From NCBI GenBank assembly GCA_964564785.1, contig CAZMCT010000004.1, positions 1 through 64,000 of the forward strand: a DNA stretch of 64,000 nt, in the 5' to 3' direction. The stretch comes from CAZMCT01 sp964564785. GTDB lineage: Bacteria > Planctomycetota > Phycisphaerae > UBA1845 > Fen-1342. Positions 7,875 through 16,556 of the stretch are shown piece by piece; within the stretch, counting starts at the first letter, position 1; each line of letters begins with the position of its first letter. The position numbers and the translations under genes are program-made. The notes below the pieces were generated by a model. The model was given only the letters and a program-made list of their open reading frames with translations, did no database searches and had not been told where the DNA came from.

Positions 7875-10061
7875 ATGTCCCGTCATTCGAGTCTGCTCCT
7901 TACATTCGGCTACGTGTCGCTGATTTCACTCGCGGCGGAAGCGGCATGCCTCGCCGATACGCTCACGCTCACCGATGGCACAATCATCAAGAACTGCTAC
8001 GTCCGCGACGAGGGCGTGCGAATCGGCGTGTGGACCGCGCTCGACCAAGTCGGCCGCCCGCCGCAGCTCTATCCCCGCAGCCAGGTCAAAGAGTTCAAGG
8101 TCGAGCGCGGGGCGGATTGGGACCGCCGGCCGGACCGGCCGGACCTGTCGGTGACGTTCATCGAGATCACCCCGCGACTGGCCGGGCTGCACGGCCGCGT
8201 GCAGTACGACGAGCTGGGCCGGCCGTGGATCGGCGGCGACTCGAAGCTGCTGGTTGATCTGGGCGAGCAGAAGTACACGAATCCGGAGGGTGCGGTCGAA
8301 AAGCTGAAACTCCAGTACGAGCCGGGGGAAGAGCTGACGCTGGTGGCGCACGTGAAGAACCTGGGGTTCGCCGACGCCCGGCCGTTCCGCGTGCAATGGT
8401 TCGTGGAACCCGCCCCCCCGGGCAGTGCGCCCGGCGCGTGGCCGGTCGCGGTGCATGTGCCGGCGGGCAAGCCGCTGGCCGAAATGGAGTGCGGCCGGGC
8501 ACTGCGGCCGATGGAGGAGGAGACGTTTACTTGCAAGTGGCGCTGGGATGGGCCGGAGCGGCTGGTGACGGTGCGGATCGTGACGGATCAGGAGGAGATC
8601 GCGACGATCAACAACCAGGCGACGGATGCGCTGTGGGCGTGGCCGTACACGTTTGTGGTGAGCCAGGGGCGGGTGGCGGCGTGGCATGAGAACCGGACGG
8701 CGTACGGGACGTTCAGCTTCGAGGATTTCTACCGCTGGCACGTGGACATCATGAACCTGCTGTTCGCGGCGAGCGTGTTTCCATCGTCGCCCGGCGGGAT
8801 CCGGGCCCGCGTGCGGCTCGACCGGATCATCTACGCCGACCAGGTGCGTGACAACGAACCCGTCATCGACGGGAAGAAGCAGAGCTTATTCGCGGCCGAC
8901 GGCATCCGCTACGACCAGGGCGGCTGGAGCTGGAACGACGATCCGAAGGAGCTGGAGAGCGGGAAGTGGGCGCAAACCGATCCGCAGTGGCGGAACCAGA
9001 CCGAGTGGTCGCTGCCGCACGAGCTGGGGCACCAGCTCGGGCTGGTCGATCACTATAACATCGACTACGCGGGGCACGAGTTCCATCGCTGGCCGGACAA
9101 TGGGGCGAAGGTCACGCATTTTCAGCGGTATCCGGAGCAGATGATGCACTCGCACGGGCCGCAGGTGTACGGCGAGGCCGACGCGGGGTATTTGAACCTG
9201 ACCGTTGACAAGCCGCGGGGGCACTTCGGCGATTACTACTTCGCCATCCCGCACGAGACGTTTCTGCACATTACGGACATCAACGGCGTCGGGCTGCCGG
9301 GCGCCAAGGTGGCGGTGTTCCAGCGCGGAGTCGTGGTCGACCCGAGGGCGCCGCGCGGCGAAGACGCCGGCGTCGAGTATTTCGGCGTGGTCGAGGACGG
9401 GAACTTCGACCACCCGGTGTCGAAGGAACCGGTGATCGCGGGCGAGACGGACGAACACGGCGACCTGCTGCTGCCCAACCGGCCGGTGGCCGAGGTGCGG
9501 ACGCTAAACGGCTTCCACCGGCGGCCGAACCCGTTCGGCAACCTGAACGTGGTCGGGCAGCGCGGCCTGCTGCTGGTCCGGGTCACAAAGGACGACCGGC
9601 CGCCATGTTATTTCTGGCTCGAAGCTCACGATTTCATCGTGGATTGGCTGCGCGGCTTTCGGGGCGAGCACCTGGTGACGCTGCGGACGACGTATGGCTC
9701 GATCGACTCGCCGCCGCCGCCGGCGAGCGTTAAGGTCGACCCCGTCGACGAGCATCATGTGCGGGTAACGTGGTCGCCGCCGGCGGGGCTGCTCGAGCGG
9801 CAGTACCTGCACAAGGTCATCGGCTATCGCGTCTACCGGCGAGTGGGCGACGATGGGCTGAACGACCGGCCGTGGTTCGCGGTAGCAACGCTGACATCGG
9901 AGATGCGCGAGTTCGTCGTCGACCTGCGGCAGTTTCCGCAGGACGTTTACTGGTACAAACCGGAGGGAGCGAAACGGGCGACGGAGCGTGTCGGCGTGAC
10001 CGCCCTGGGCCCCTGCTCGGTGGAGAGCGAGCTGGTGGGGGTCGTGTATCCGGACAGATGA
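7875..10061 (+). CDS. Secreted metzincin-like zinc metalloprotease with C-terminal Fn3-like domain
   Basis: A 728-aa protein with a signal peptide (LLLTFGYVSLISLAAEAACLA). A CARDB-like segment lies near residues 140-250 (YEPGEELTLVAHVKNLG). The catalytic site is HELGHQLGLVDH at 382-393, the HExxHxxGxxD form of the metzincin signature, with a possible Met-turn EQMMHSHG about 35 residues later. The C-terminal part has a carboxypeptidase-like or Fn3-type beta region (PPPPASVKVDPVDEHHVRVTWSPP). The start is ATG 7875 after AGGAGA. Substrate unknown; an outer-surface or secreted protease is inferred. It stands alone. Confidence 0.75.
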   Translation: MSRHSSLLLTFGYVSLISLAAEAACLADTLTLTDGTIIKNCYVRDEGVRIGVWTALDQVGRPPQLYPRSQVKEFKVERGADWDRRPDRPDLSVTFIEITPRLAGLHGRVQYDELGRPWIGGDSKLLVDLGEQKYTNPEGAVEKLKLQYEPGEELTLVAHVKNLGFADARPFRVQWFVEPAPPGSAPGAWPVAVHVPAGKPLAEMECGRALRPMEEETFTCKWRWDGPERLVTVRIVTDQEEIATINNQATDALWAWPYTFVVSQGRVAAWHENRTAYGTFSFEDFYRWHVDIMNLLFAASVFPSSPGGIRARVRLDRIIYADQVRDNEPVIDGKKQSLFAADGIRYDQGGWSWNDDPKELESGKWAQTDPQWRNQTEWSLPHELGHQLGLVDHYNIDYAGHEFHRWPDNGAKVTHFQRYPEQMMHSHGPQVYGEADAGYLNLTVDKPRGHFGDYYFAIPHETFLHITDINGVGLPGAKVAVFQRGVVVDPRAPRGEDAGVEYFGVVEDGNFDHPVSKEPVIAGETDEHGDLLLPNRPVAEVRTLNGFHRRPNPFGNLNVVGQRGLLLVRVTKDDRPPCYFWLEAHDFIVDWLRGFRGEHLVTLRTTYGSIDSPPPPASVKVDPVDEHHVRVTWSPPAGLLERQYLHKVIGYRVYRRVGDDGLNDRPWFAVATLTSEMREFVVDLRQFPQDVYWYKPEGAKRATERVGVTALGPCSVESELVGVVYPDR

Positions 10062-10088
10062 TTGGGGGCGAAGATGACGGTTTTTTGA

Positions 10089-10116
10089 TTGACCGCCGGC
10101 GAATTGCCGCGATAAT
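10089..10116 (+). promoter_or_regulatory. Promoter of the candidate structured RNA
   Basis: TTGACC (10089-10094), 16-nt spacer, GATAAT (10111-10116). It starts 27 nt after the protease stop codon and predicts a transcript from about 10123. Confidence 0.5.
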
Positions 10117-10295
10117 GATGTCGGCCAGGTTCTTGGCGGTTCGGCTCGGCTCCCAAAACATGGGCGGGAGTTGCGGCCCACACGAGTTCTGGCCCGGCGA
10201 GATTCGCCGCGTTCCGCCGGTGACGGCCGGCGGAGGGATACGAGCCGGCGTGCTCCGGTGCACCGCCGCAGCAAGCCGGGAAGTACGCCCGTTGT

Positions 10296-10309
10296 AAAGG
10301 AGGTGATCC
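10296..10309 (+). promoter_or_regulatory. Perfect Shine-Dalgarno AAAGGAGGTGATCC
   Basis: All 14 nt are complementary to the canonical bacterial 16S rRNA 3' end. AGGAGG lies 7 nt before GTG 10311. Most genes in this window have much weaker sites or none. Confidence 0.7.
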
Positions 10310-10310
10310 A

Positions 10311-10331
10311 GTGAAGGGTGATAAACAGTAG
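10311..10331 (+). CDS. Six-codon ORF (MKGDKQ), putative leader peptide
   Basis: GTG AAG GGT GAT AAA CAG TAG, placed 7 nt after the strongest Shine-Dalgarno of the window. The stop codon overlaps the first base of the alternative-hairpin region. It may be a leader peptide, or a ribosome-loading site with no functional peptide. The residues suggest no amino-acid sensing. Confidence 0.4.
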   Translation: MKGDKQ

Positions 10332-10373
10332 GCTGCTGTAACAGCAGCGAACGTGGCTGTTCTTACAGCAGCC
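10331..10373 (+). promoter_or_regulatory. Mutually exclusive hairpins (attenuator-like)
   Basis: GGCTGCTGTAA (10331-10341) pairs perfectly with TTACAGCAGCC (10363-10373). Alternatively GCTGCTG (10332-10338) pairs with CAGCAGC (10342-10348), and GCTGT (10356-10360) with ACAGC (10365-10369). The two states exclude each other. Confidence 0.6.
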
Positions 10374-10384
10374 GCTCGACTCAG

Positions 10385-10420
10385 CCCGCCGACGTGAGCA
10401 CACGCCGGCGGGTGTTTTTA
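10385..10420 (+). terminator. Intrinsic terminator
   Basis: CCCGCCGACGTG (10385-10396), loop AGCA, CACGCCGGCGGG (10401-10412) with a single mismatch, then TGTTTTTA. It ends the candidate RNA. Confidence 0.8.
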
Positions 10421-10554
10421 TTGGGGGGCGCTCGACCGCGCTCTTGCACGTCAACTTCGGCCCCGCACGTTACCCGATCGCAACGCGCCGTGTACACCAC
10501 TGCCGCCCGCAGCCCGCTTCTTGACGACCGGTTCCCGCCCGCGACGATACGTGT

Positions 10555-11940
10555 ATGGCCAGGGCTCCACGATCCCGCGAAGCGTCGCTCGAAACGCGGC
10601 GGCCGGCCGTGTGGTTATGGGTCGTTCTGACGCTGGCCGGTCTCGCTTTCCGATTGGCGCTGCTGCCGGTCAGCCCGCCGGTCACGTATCTGCCCGACCA
10701 CGATGACTTCATGCGCTGGAGCATTCAGGCGACCGATCGCGGCCTGTGGACGCTCTACACCGAGCCGCCGCCGCGACGCGATTACCGCCGCTGGGACGGG
10801 GAGAGCTGGCGCACGGTACGACGGGCCGGCGACCGGGTGTTCAACTATCCGCCCGCGGCCGCGTACGTCGTGTGGTCGATCGGGGTGCTGTTTGAGGCAC
10901 TCTCGACCGACCGGCTGATCAACACCGTAGCTTCGCACGTTGCGTTCAGCTCGTGGGGGATCGTGGGCGATCTGCTGCTGGCGGCCGGCTGCGGGGCTAT
11001 CGTGCGCCGCTACCAGCCGGGGGTCTGGCCGCTGATCACGTACGGGCTGGCGCTTTTGTGGCCGCCGCTGTGGTGGGACACGATGCTCTGGCCGCAGACG
11101 GACAGTTGGCTGCTCGCGCCGGCGGTGTGGATGGTGCACGCGCTGCTGGGGCGGCGGTGGCTCGCGGCGGGGCTGCTGTACGGGTTGATGCTGGGGCTGA
11201 AACCGCAGGCGATCCTGTTCGTGCCGGTGTGGGGGCTGGCGCTGGTGTTGGGGCGGCCGGTGTGGCGGGTGGCGGTGGGGCTGGCACTTGCGGGTGCGGT
11301 CCTGCTGCTGCTGGCGGCGCCGTTCATCGCGAGCAGCGGGTGGACGTGGTGGCGGCTGAGCTACGTCGAGAACCTCACCGGGACGTACGTGAAGTACACG
11401 ACCCTCAAGGCGTTCAATATCTGGTATCTGGATTATCTGAGTTGCGGTTCGCTGGACGCGAGTCGCACGCTGGCTGGGGTGACCAAGGCGACGTGGGGGC
11501 AGGTGCTGCTCGGCGTTGTGCTGGCCGGTGGGCTGAGCTGGTGGGTCTGGCGCCGGCGCAAGGATTCCGCGGCGCTACTCGGGTGGACGGCGTTCGTGCT
11601 GCTCGCGTTCGTGCTGCTGCCGACCAGCGTGCACGAGCGCTACCTGATCCTCGCGATCCCGTTCCTGCTGATCGCGGCGGTGCTGCGGGCGAGGTTGTGG
11701 CCGGGACTGCTGCTGCTGACCCTCGTACTGATGGGGCAGGTGACGTGGCCGCTGTGGTTAGCAGCAGATCGCGGCACCGGCGGTCAGTGGTGGTTCACGA
11801 TCCTCGGGCTCCTGGGGGGGGCGCTGGCCCTGGCCGGATTGCTCAGTGCGGAGTGGAACAGCGCCGTGGGAATGGTCCCTGAACGCCTGTCCCATAACTG
11901 GGGCGGCTCACAGCGTGACGCACGCGCGGGACGGATGTAG
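10555..11940 (+). CDS. GT-C fold membrane glycosyltransferase-like protein
   Basis: A 461-aa polytopic membrane protein with roughly ten hydrophobic segments. An acidic pair (DHDDF) lies in the first extracytoplasmic loop, where GT-C enzymes hold a catalytic aspartate. LKPQAILFVPVW and the late HERYLILAIPFLLIAA motif resemble GT87/DUF2029 and mannosyltransferase-like families that use lipid-linked sugars. The exact substrate is unknown. ATG 10555 has no evident ribosome binding site. It lies 135 nt after the terminator of the candidate RNA; a link between the two is possible but unproven. The last 40 residues are polar. Confidence 0.7.
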   Translation: MARAPRSREASLETRRPAVWLWVVLTLAGLAFRLALLPVSPPVTYLPDHDDFMRWSIQATDRGLWTLYTEPPPRRDYRRWDGESWRTVRRAGDRVFNYPPAAAYVVWSIGVLFEALSTDRLINTVASHVAFSSWGIVGDLLLAAGCGAIVRRYQPGVWPLITYGLALLWPPLWWDTMLWPQTDSWLLAPAVWMVHALLGRRWLAAGLLYGLMLGLKPQAILFVPVWGLALVLGRPVWRVAVGLALAGAVLLLLAAPFIASSGWTWWRLSYVENLTGTYVKYTTLKAFNIWYLDYLSCGSLDASRTLAGVTKATWGQVLLGVVLAGGLSWWVWRRRKDSAALLGWTAFVLLAFVLLPTSVHERYLILAIPFLLIAAVLRARLWPGLLLLTLVLMGQVTWPLWLAADRGTGGQWWFTILGLLGGALALAGLLSAEWNSAVGMVPERLSHNWGGSQRDARAGRM

Positions 11941-12360
11941 CAGCGCGGTGTTGTTAGCGACCTTCCGTTCGCAGGGAATGAGGAATCCGCGAAACGGTTG
12001 AGCGGCGGATGCGTGCGATCCACGGCCGCTTGCACGGCCCCCCGGCTGCGGCAGCCGGGTACACGTTCCCCGACGTGTCGTTCTTCGTCGCGCGCCACGG
12101 CGTGGGGCGTGTCGCCCTAGGTGGCCACCCGTTCAGGAACGGCGGAGCAGTCGTTACCGTTGTCCGTGCACATGTTCTGCTACCGACGTGTCGGGCGCGC
12201 GACCGCGAGATTGTTCAGCGCCTGGCATCCGCCATTCCAACGCTACTCCTCGTTCGTCCGTCCCTGGACCTCCTCGCGCAACCGGCAACCCCTTGCCGGG
12301 GCGGGAAGTATAGCCTGATGGACCGTTATGGGATAGGCTCTAGGCGCGAAGGTCGAGCTC
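11941..12360. other. Intergenic region without a recognisable gene
   Basis: About 420 bp follow the GT-C gene. A GC hairpin CCCGGCTGC/GCAGCCGGG lies near 12042-12060. Open frames here do not read like protein on either strand. The region ends at the left inverted repeat. Confidence 0.5.
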
Positions 12361-12479
12361 AGAGCGGCTATCACAACCCTTCATGACAGGCCTCCGGCCT
12401 GTTACCCCTGGGGGACAGGCCTCCGGCCTGTCAACTGGCCGACCAGAGGTCGGTCCCCCAGCTAGTTTTGTGAGGCGCT
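12361..12479. repeat. Left inverted repeat flanking the broken secreted gene
   Basis: It starts AGAGCGGCTATCACAACCCT and ends GTTTTGTGAGGCGCT, and matches the reverse complement of 13699-13788 over its length. It carries an extra about 29-bp duplication containing ACAGGCCTCCGGCCTGT, and the palindrome GACCAGAGGTCGG. No transposase is enclosed. Confidence 0.8.
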
Positions 12480-13537
12480 TTAAGGGGCTAGGCCGAAGTG
12501 CCCGACGGCTGGATGCTCGAAGCGTCTGACCCGCGGAGGAGCTGTAGCGCTTAGCATCACCCGCCCCAGCGTGTACCACTCCTCCTGCGTGGTCCAGACG
12601 AAAGCTTCGGGCGTGCGCACTCGGGAAATCGCCTCATACGCCGCACCGGGGCTCATGGGCCACAAGCCTTCATACGTAGCCGAGAGGTAGATCGAGTCCA
12701 TGATTTGCCGCCCCTCGGCACGCAGATTCTCGTCGTTGATGATCTGTTGGGGCCGGCTACAAAAGTAGGGCGTGTTGGACGGGCCAGCCGCCGCGAACGT
12801 GACTGAGGGCACAGCGGACTGGATCGTGCGCCAGAGGTCCAAACAGCGTTGCTGTTGGGCCGCCAACCAATCCTGGTTCCAATGCGCTAGCCCGCCGGGA
12901 TACCAAAGGTAATCGACTCCCGGCGGCAGGTATGACAAACCTTCCTCCAGCCGATCGAAATCCAGTTGCAACTTCCCGTCCTAATAAGGGTAGAGCGGCC
13001 ACTCCACCTCCAGGACGAAGCGAGCATCATTGGGATTAGTGACTACAGTGCTTACGTAGGCTGCGATATCCTGCCAGACGGCCGGGTCGTCCAGCTGCCG
13101 GTAGTTCAGAAACATCTGGACGCGTGCGCCCGGGATGATCTCGAGCGACGGAATCTCTTCAGCCAATCTCGGGTAGATCCACGCGCCCCACGTCTGCGTG
13201 ACCACAATGGCCCCGTCCGTCCAAGCCGCTACGGAGGAGCATATATTGACCAGCTCAGTCGCCTCAGGCTCCATACCAGTACAGAACTCGAACCACGGCA
13301 GCAACCGCGGATGGTCATAGGTCTCGTTCGGCTCACAAGGCGGTGGCGTGGGATCGTTGGCGGAGTTCAGCGCTGGAACCCCCCCACGCCGATTGACGTG
13401 GCGAGCCAGGGGCCGAGCGAACTCAGCCAAGCCTCCGCATTCACCTCGACCGCGGCGAAAAACAGGCAAAGCCCGGCAACGACCCCGAGCGCGGACACCT
13501 CGCCGGACGCGCAACAACGCTTTTTTTGCCCATCCAT
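12480..13537 (-). pseudogene. Secreted protein of unknown function, disrupted by one frameshift and one TAG
   Basis: Three segments join into one protein of about 352 aa. ATG 13537, after AAGGAG, opens a signal peptide (VSALGVVAGLCLFFAAVEVNAEA). The frame breaks at the 7-G run (plus-strand C run 13379-13385); one extra base would restore ALNSANDPTPPPCEPNETYDHP onward. A single TAG (12981-12983) then splits WPLYPY from DGKLQLDFDRLEEGL. The C-terminal part is rich in aromatic residues (LWYPGGLAHWNQDWL, PYFCSRPQQII, WTTQEEWYTLG), perhaps a glycosidase-like fold; I do not recognise the family. Promoter and ribosome binding site look intact. The gene lies between ~90-120-bp inverted repeats. The frameshift could be an assembly error; the TAG is less easily explained that way. 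Confidence 0.7.
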
Positions 13538-13603
13538 GCGTGTTCTCCTTCTTTGAATGAATGATGACATGGCCCAGCCCGATGATGACACTACGACACC
13601 TGT

Positions 13604-13633
13604 AGTGTAAGTGTGGAATACGATGCCTGTCAA
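13604..13633 (-). promoter_or_regulatory. Sigma70-type promoter of the broken secreted gene
   Basis: Minus strand TTGACA (13633-13628), 18-nt spacer, TACACT (13609-13604), followed by a UTR of about 60 nt with AAGGAG before ATG 13537. Confidence 0.65.
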
Positions 13634-13698
13634 GCGCCGATTTCCCAACCTGTCGGAAGCTCTCCCGGGCAATTGGGACAGTGCCGAACGGCATTGAG

Positions 13699-13788
13699 AG
13701 CGCCTAACAAAACCAGCTGCGGGACCGACCTCCGGTCGGTCAGTTGACAGGCCGGAGGCCCGGCATGAGGGGTTGTGATAGCCGCTCT
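13699..13788. repeat. Right inverted repeat flanking the broken secreted gene
   Basis: AGCGCCTAACAAAACCAGCTG ... ATAGCCGCTCT is the inverted partner of 12361-12479 with about ten substitutions. It contains the palindromes GACCGACCTCCGGTCGGTC and GACAGGCCGGAGGCC. Confidence 0.8.
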
Positions 13789-14088
13789 AAAGCTGCGACA
13801 ACGCCACCTGCCCGGGGCGGAGGGCCAATCATCCTTTACGCGGAAGGGGCGAGTGTCTCACTTTGTGTGAAACATTTCAAGGAACTTCACAACCCATTCT
13901 CACGGAAGTCGTTACAGCTCGCCGCGGCGCTTCCGATCCCGACGGTGCTTCGCGGCGTCGGCCCGTCGTTTGCGGCGGTGCGGCCCGACGGTGCGGCCCG
14001 GCGGCCGGCCGGCCGACAGCGGAGGTGGGAGGTGGTATCATGCGCAGCCGCCGGTGGCGGCCGGGTGCATCGCGAAAGGAGGCCACGC
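13789..14088. other. Intergenic region upstream of nagB
   Basis: 300 bp. A TATCAT -10-like box is at 14036-14041, about 48 nt before the nagB start. AAAGGAGG at 14075-14082 is the nagB ribosome binding site. Nothing else was recognised. Confidence 0.5.
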
Positions 14089-14871
14089 GTGGAAGTCGTC
14101 ATTTGCCGCACGTACGAGGAGATGAGCCGGGCCGCGGCCCGCGAGATCGCCGAGCTGCTCAACGCGAAGCCCAACGCCGTGCTCGGGATGGCCACGGGCT
14201 CGACGCCGCTGGGGCTCTACCGCGAGCTGGTGCGGATGCACAAGGAGGAGGGGCTCGACTTCTCGCAGGTCACGACGTTCAACCTGGACGAGTACGTGGG
14301 GCTCAGCCCGCGGCACGACCAGAGCTACCACTATTTCATGCATGAGAACTTCTTCAAGCACGTCAACATCCCGCCGCAGCACATCTACATCCCGTCGGGC
14401 ACCACGAGCAACTACAAGGCCTTCTGCGAGTGGTTCGAAAAGCGGATCAAGGAATGCGGCGGCATCGACGTGCAGATTCTCGGCGTCGGCTCGGACGGCC
14501 ACATCGCCTTCAACGAGCCGGGCAGCTCGCTCATGTCGCGCACGCGGCTGAAGACGCTGGCGAAGCAGACCATCGACGACAATGCGCGGTTCTTCAAGAG
14601 GCGCGAGGATGTCCCGATCTACGCGATCACGATGGGCGTGGGGACCATTCTCGAGGCCCGCAACTGCATCCTGCTCGCCAACGGCAAGAGGAAGGCCAAC
14701 GCGATCGCGCAGGCCGTCGAAGGCCCCGTCACCGCGATGATCACCGCCAGCGCCCTGCAACTGCACCCGTCGGTCATGGTCTACGTCGACGAGGAGGCCG
14801 CCTCCGAGCTGAAGATGCGCGACTACTACAAGTGGATTCAGGACAACATGCCCGGTGCTCCGCGGGTGTGA
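14089..14871 (+). CDS. nagB: Glucosamine-6-phosphate deaminase
   Basis: A 260-aa enzyme converting glucosamine-6-phosphate to fructose-6-phosphate and ammonia. Family motifs are present: LGMATGSTPLGLY (phosphate loop), TTFNLDEYVGL, QSYHYFMHENFF and ILGVGSDGHIAFNEPGSS with the catalytic Asp/His. Length is normal. The start is GTG 14089, 6 nt after AAAGGAGG. It is followed after 69 bp by a GlmU-like gene, so the pair may balance amino-sugar breakdown and UDP-GlcNAc synthesis. Confidence 0.95.
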   Translation: MEVVICRTYEEMSRAAAREIAELLNAKPNAVLGMATGSTPLGLYRELVRMHKEEGLDFSQVTTFNLDEYVGLSPRHDQSYHYFMHENFFKHVNIPPQHIYIPSGTTSNYKAFCEWFEKRIKECGGIDVQILGVGSDGHIAFNEPGSSLMSRTRLKTLAKQTIDDNARFFKRREDVPIYAITMGVGTILEARNCILLANGKRKANAIAQAVEGPVTAMITASALQLHPSVMVYVDEEAASELKMRDYYKWIQDNMPGAPRV

Positions 14872-14940
14872 TGCGCGCCGCGCGCGACGAACGCGCGCCG
14901 CGCTACGGCCTTTCGAGCGGCGCTGTAAGGAGCGTGCTGC

Positions 14941-16203
14941 ATGAAACTCGTCGTGTTTGAGGATGACCAGACGGATCGCTTCCTGCCGCTGGTGTACACG
15001 CGGGGCGTCTTCGAGCTGCGGACCGGCGCGACCTTGCTGGCCGAGAAGATCGAGCGCGCCGCCCGTTGCCCCCTTGCTGCGGTCCTCGCCCGCGACTACT
15101 TGACTCCGACGCTCAAGCAGCGGCTCGCCGGCGTCGCGATCAACGATCTGGCGGCCACCGCGGGCGACGACGTCTTGCTGGTGAACGCTCGCGTGTGCGG
15201 CACAGGATTCCGGCCTCCCGATCGCCGCATCGCGCTGTGGAAAGGTGACCGGCTCGCCGCGTGGCGCACCAACGACGACCTCTCGGCCGTGCGCGACTAC
15301 GCCGCACTCGCGGCCGCGGCCGGCCGGGCCGAACGGGCCGACTTCACCGGCGGGTGGTTCGAGTACATCTGGGACGTGATGCTGAACAACCCGAGGGAGA
15401 TCGAAGCCGACTTCCAGGCGGCCGGCCAGCGCGGGATCGAGGGACGGATGCACGAGAGCGCGGTCGTCTTCGGCCCGCGCGAGAAGCTCTACATCGGCCC
15501 GCGGGCGGAGGTGCACCCGCTGGTGTGCCTGGATACGCGGCACGGGCCGATCACGATCGAAGCCGACTGCGAAATCCATCCGTTCACGCGGATCGAGGGG
15601 CCGTGTTACGTCGGTCCGGGGACGATCCTGCTGGGCGCGAAGGTCCGCGAGGGCTGCACGATCGGCCCCATGTGCCGCGTGGGTGGCGAGGTCGAGGAGA
15701 GCATCATCCACGGGTACTCCAACAAGTACCACGACGGCTTCCTCGGGCACGCGTACGTGGGCGAGTGGGTCAACCTCGGCGCCCTCACCACCAACAGCGA
15801 TCTGAAGAACGACTACACTGCGGTCAGCGTGCTGATGCCCGGCGGCCGGACGGTGAGCACCGGCTCGACCAAGGTCGGCAGCTTCATCGCCGACCACGTC
15901 AAGACCAGCATCGGCACGCTGCTGAACACCGGCACGATCGTCGGGACGGCCGCGGTGCTCGTGGCGACGGGGGCGCCGCTGCCCAAGTACATCCCGCCGT
16001 TCGCCTGGTTCCTGGGCGGCATCGTGACCAAAGGTTTCGGCCTGAACGCCCTGCTGACGACCGCCCGCACGGCGATGTCGCGGCGCAAGGTCGAGATGAC
16101 CGCGGCCGACGAGCAGTTGCTGCGGCATGTCTACGAGCTGTCGGCGGCGGAGCGCATGGAGCATGTGAACCGGGGGCGACGGCAGCTCGCCGAGCGCGGC
16201 TGA
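14941..16203 (+). CDS. GlmU-family sugar nucleotidyltransferase/acyltransferase (alternative bacterial type)
   Basis: A 420-aa protein. The N-terminal part starts MKLVVFEDDQTDRFLPLVYTRGVFELRTG, typical of the alternative GlmU family (TIGR03991-like), in which the pyrophosphorylase domain departs from classical GlmU. From about residue 185 a left-handed beta-helix of hexapeptide repeats follows (IGPRAEVHPLVCLDTRHGPITIEADCEIHPFTRIEGPCYVGPGTIL), then a conserved HAYVGEWVNLGALTTNSDLKNDY block. The likely role is making UDP-GlcNAc or a related activated sugar. GGCGCTGTAAGGAG lies before the ATG. It sits between nagB and acpP-like genes on the same strand. Confidence 0.85.
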   Translation: MKLVVFEDDQTDRFLPLVYTRGVFELRTGATLLAEKIERAARCPLAAVLARDYLTPTLKQRLAGVAINDLAATAGDDVLLVNARVCGTGFRPPDRRIALWKGDRLAAWRTNDDLSAVRDYAALAAAAGRAERADFTGGWFEYIWDVMLNNPREIEADFQAAGQRGIEGRMHESAVVFGPREKLYIGPRAEVHPLVCLDTRHGPITIEADCEIHPFTRIEGPCYVGPGTILLGAKVREGCTIGPMCRVGGEVEESIIHGYSNKYHDGFLGHAYVGEWVNLGALTTNSDLKNDYTAVSVLMPGGRTVSTGSTKVGSFIADHVKTSIGTLLNTGTIVGTAAVLVATGAPLPKYIPPFAWFLGGIVTKGFGLNALLTTARTAMSRRKVEMTAADEQLLRHVYELSAAERMEHVNRGRRQLAERG

Positions 16204-16222
16204 TCCGACAGGAGGTGTGATC

Positions 16223-16468
16223 GTGCCAGAAGAGGATGTCCTGCAACGGGTCGTCAAGGTGACCGCGCGGGTGCTCTCCTTGGACCCCGCGAGCATCAAG
16301 CCGGGCGACAATTTCGTGTTCGACCTCGGCGCGGAGTCGGTGCAGAGCGTCGAGCTGGTCGCGGCGTTCGAGCAGGAATTCGGCATCGACATGGATCAGG
16401 ACGCCGCGCTCGCGGTCGCCACCGTCCAGGGTGCGGCCGAGTTCATCGGGAAGTACCTGAAAAAGTAG
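16223..16468 (+). CDS. Acyl carrier protein
   Basis: An 81-aa acidic four-helix protein. The phosphopantetheine serine lies in FDLGAESVQSVELVAAFEQEFGI, the ACP signature with ES in place of the common DS. Two GTG codons could start it (16217 and 16223); AGGAGG at 16210-16215 is only 1 nt from the first but 7 nt from the second, so 16223 is chosen. It is not part of a fatty-acid operon. It lies between a GlmU-like and an acyl-CoA synthetase gene, so it may serve a specialised acylation pathway. Confidence 0.9.
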   Translation: MPEEDVLQRVVKVTARVLSLDPASIKPGDNFVFDLGAESVQSVELVAAFEQEFGIDMDQDAALAVATVQGAAEFIGKYLKK

Positions 16469-16556
16469 GCGGGCTGGCCGGGGACACGCCGGGATGCGGG
16501 CCGCGGCACGCGCCGGCTGCCACCGGCCCGAACGAGCGCTGTTACCGGGAGCCACC

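Larger units (their letters stand above)
10123..10420 (+). ncRNA. Candidate ~300-nt regulatory RNA or attenuator leader
   Basis: This gene-free segment has the parts of an independent transcription unit: the promoter at 10089-10116, GC-rich hairpins at about 10150-10235, a strong translation start with a six-codon ORF (10311-10331), alternative hairpins (10331-10373) and an intrinsic terminator (10385-10420). Helix A (10331-10341) can pair locally with 10342-10348, or over a longer range with 10363-10373; the latter excludes a second local hairpin (10356-10369). A ribosome stopping at the hexapeptide stop would cover helix A. The downstream gene is a GT-C membrane protein at 10555. It does not match tmRNA, RNase P RNA, SRP RNA or 6S RNA as I know them. 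Whether it acts in cis or in trans cannot be told. Confidence 0.5.

Noticed and set aside
9770..10297. Plus-strand open frame ending just before the strong Shine-Dalgarno
   Set aside because: Mostly a shadow of the metalloprotease gene. The last 45 codons from ATG 10159 have no ribosome binding site and lie in the structured RNA candidate.
12009..12386. 125-codon plus-strand open frame in the 11.9-12.4 kb gap
   Set aside because: No ribosome binding site, no domain, and it runs into the inverted repeat.
14038..16392. 784-codon antisense open frame opposite nagB and the GlmU-like gene
   Set aside because: Typical high-GC antisense frame, no domain; the plus-strand genes are unmistakable.
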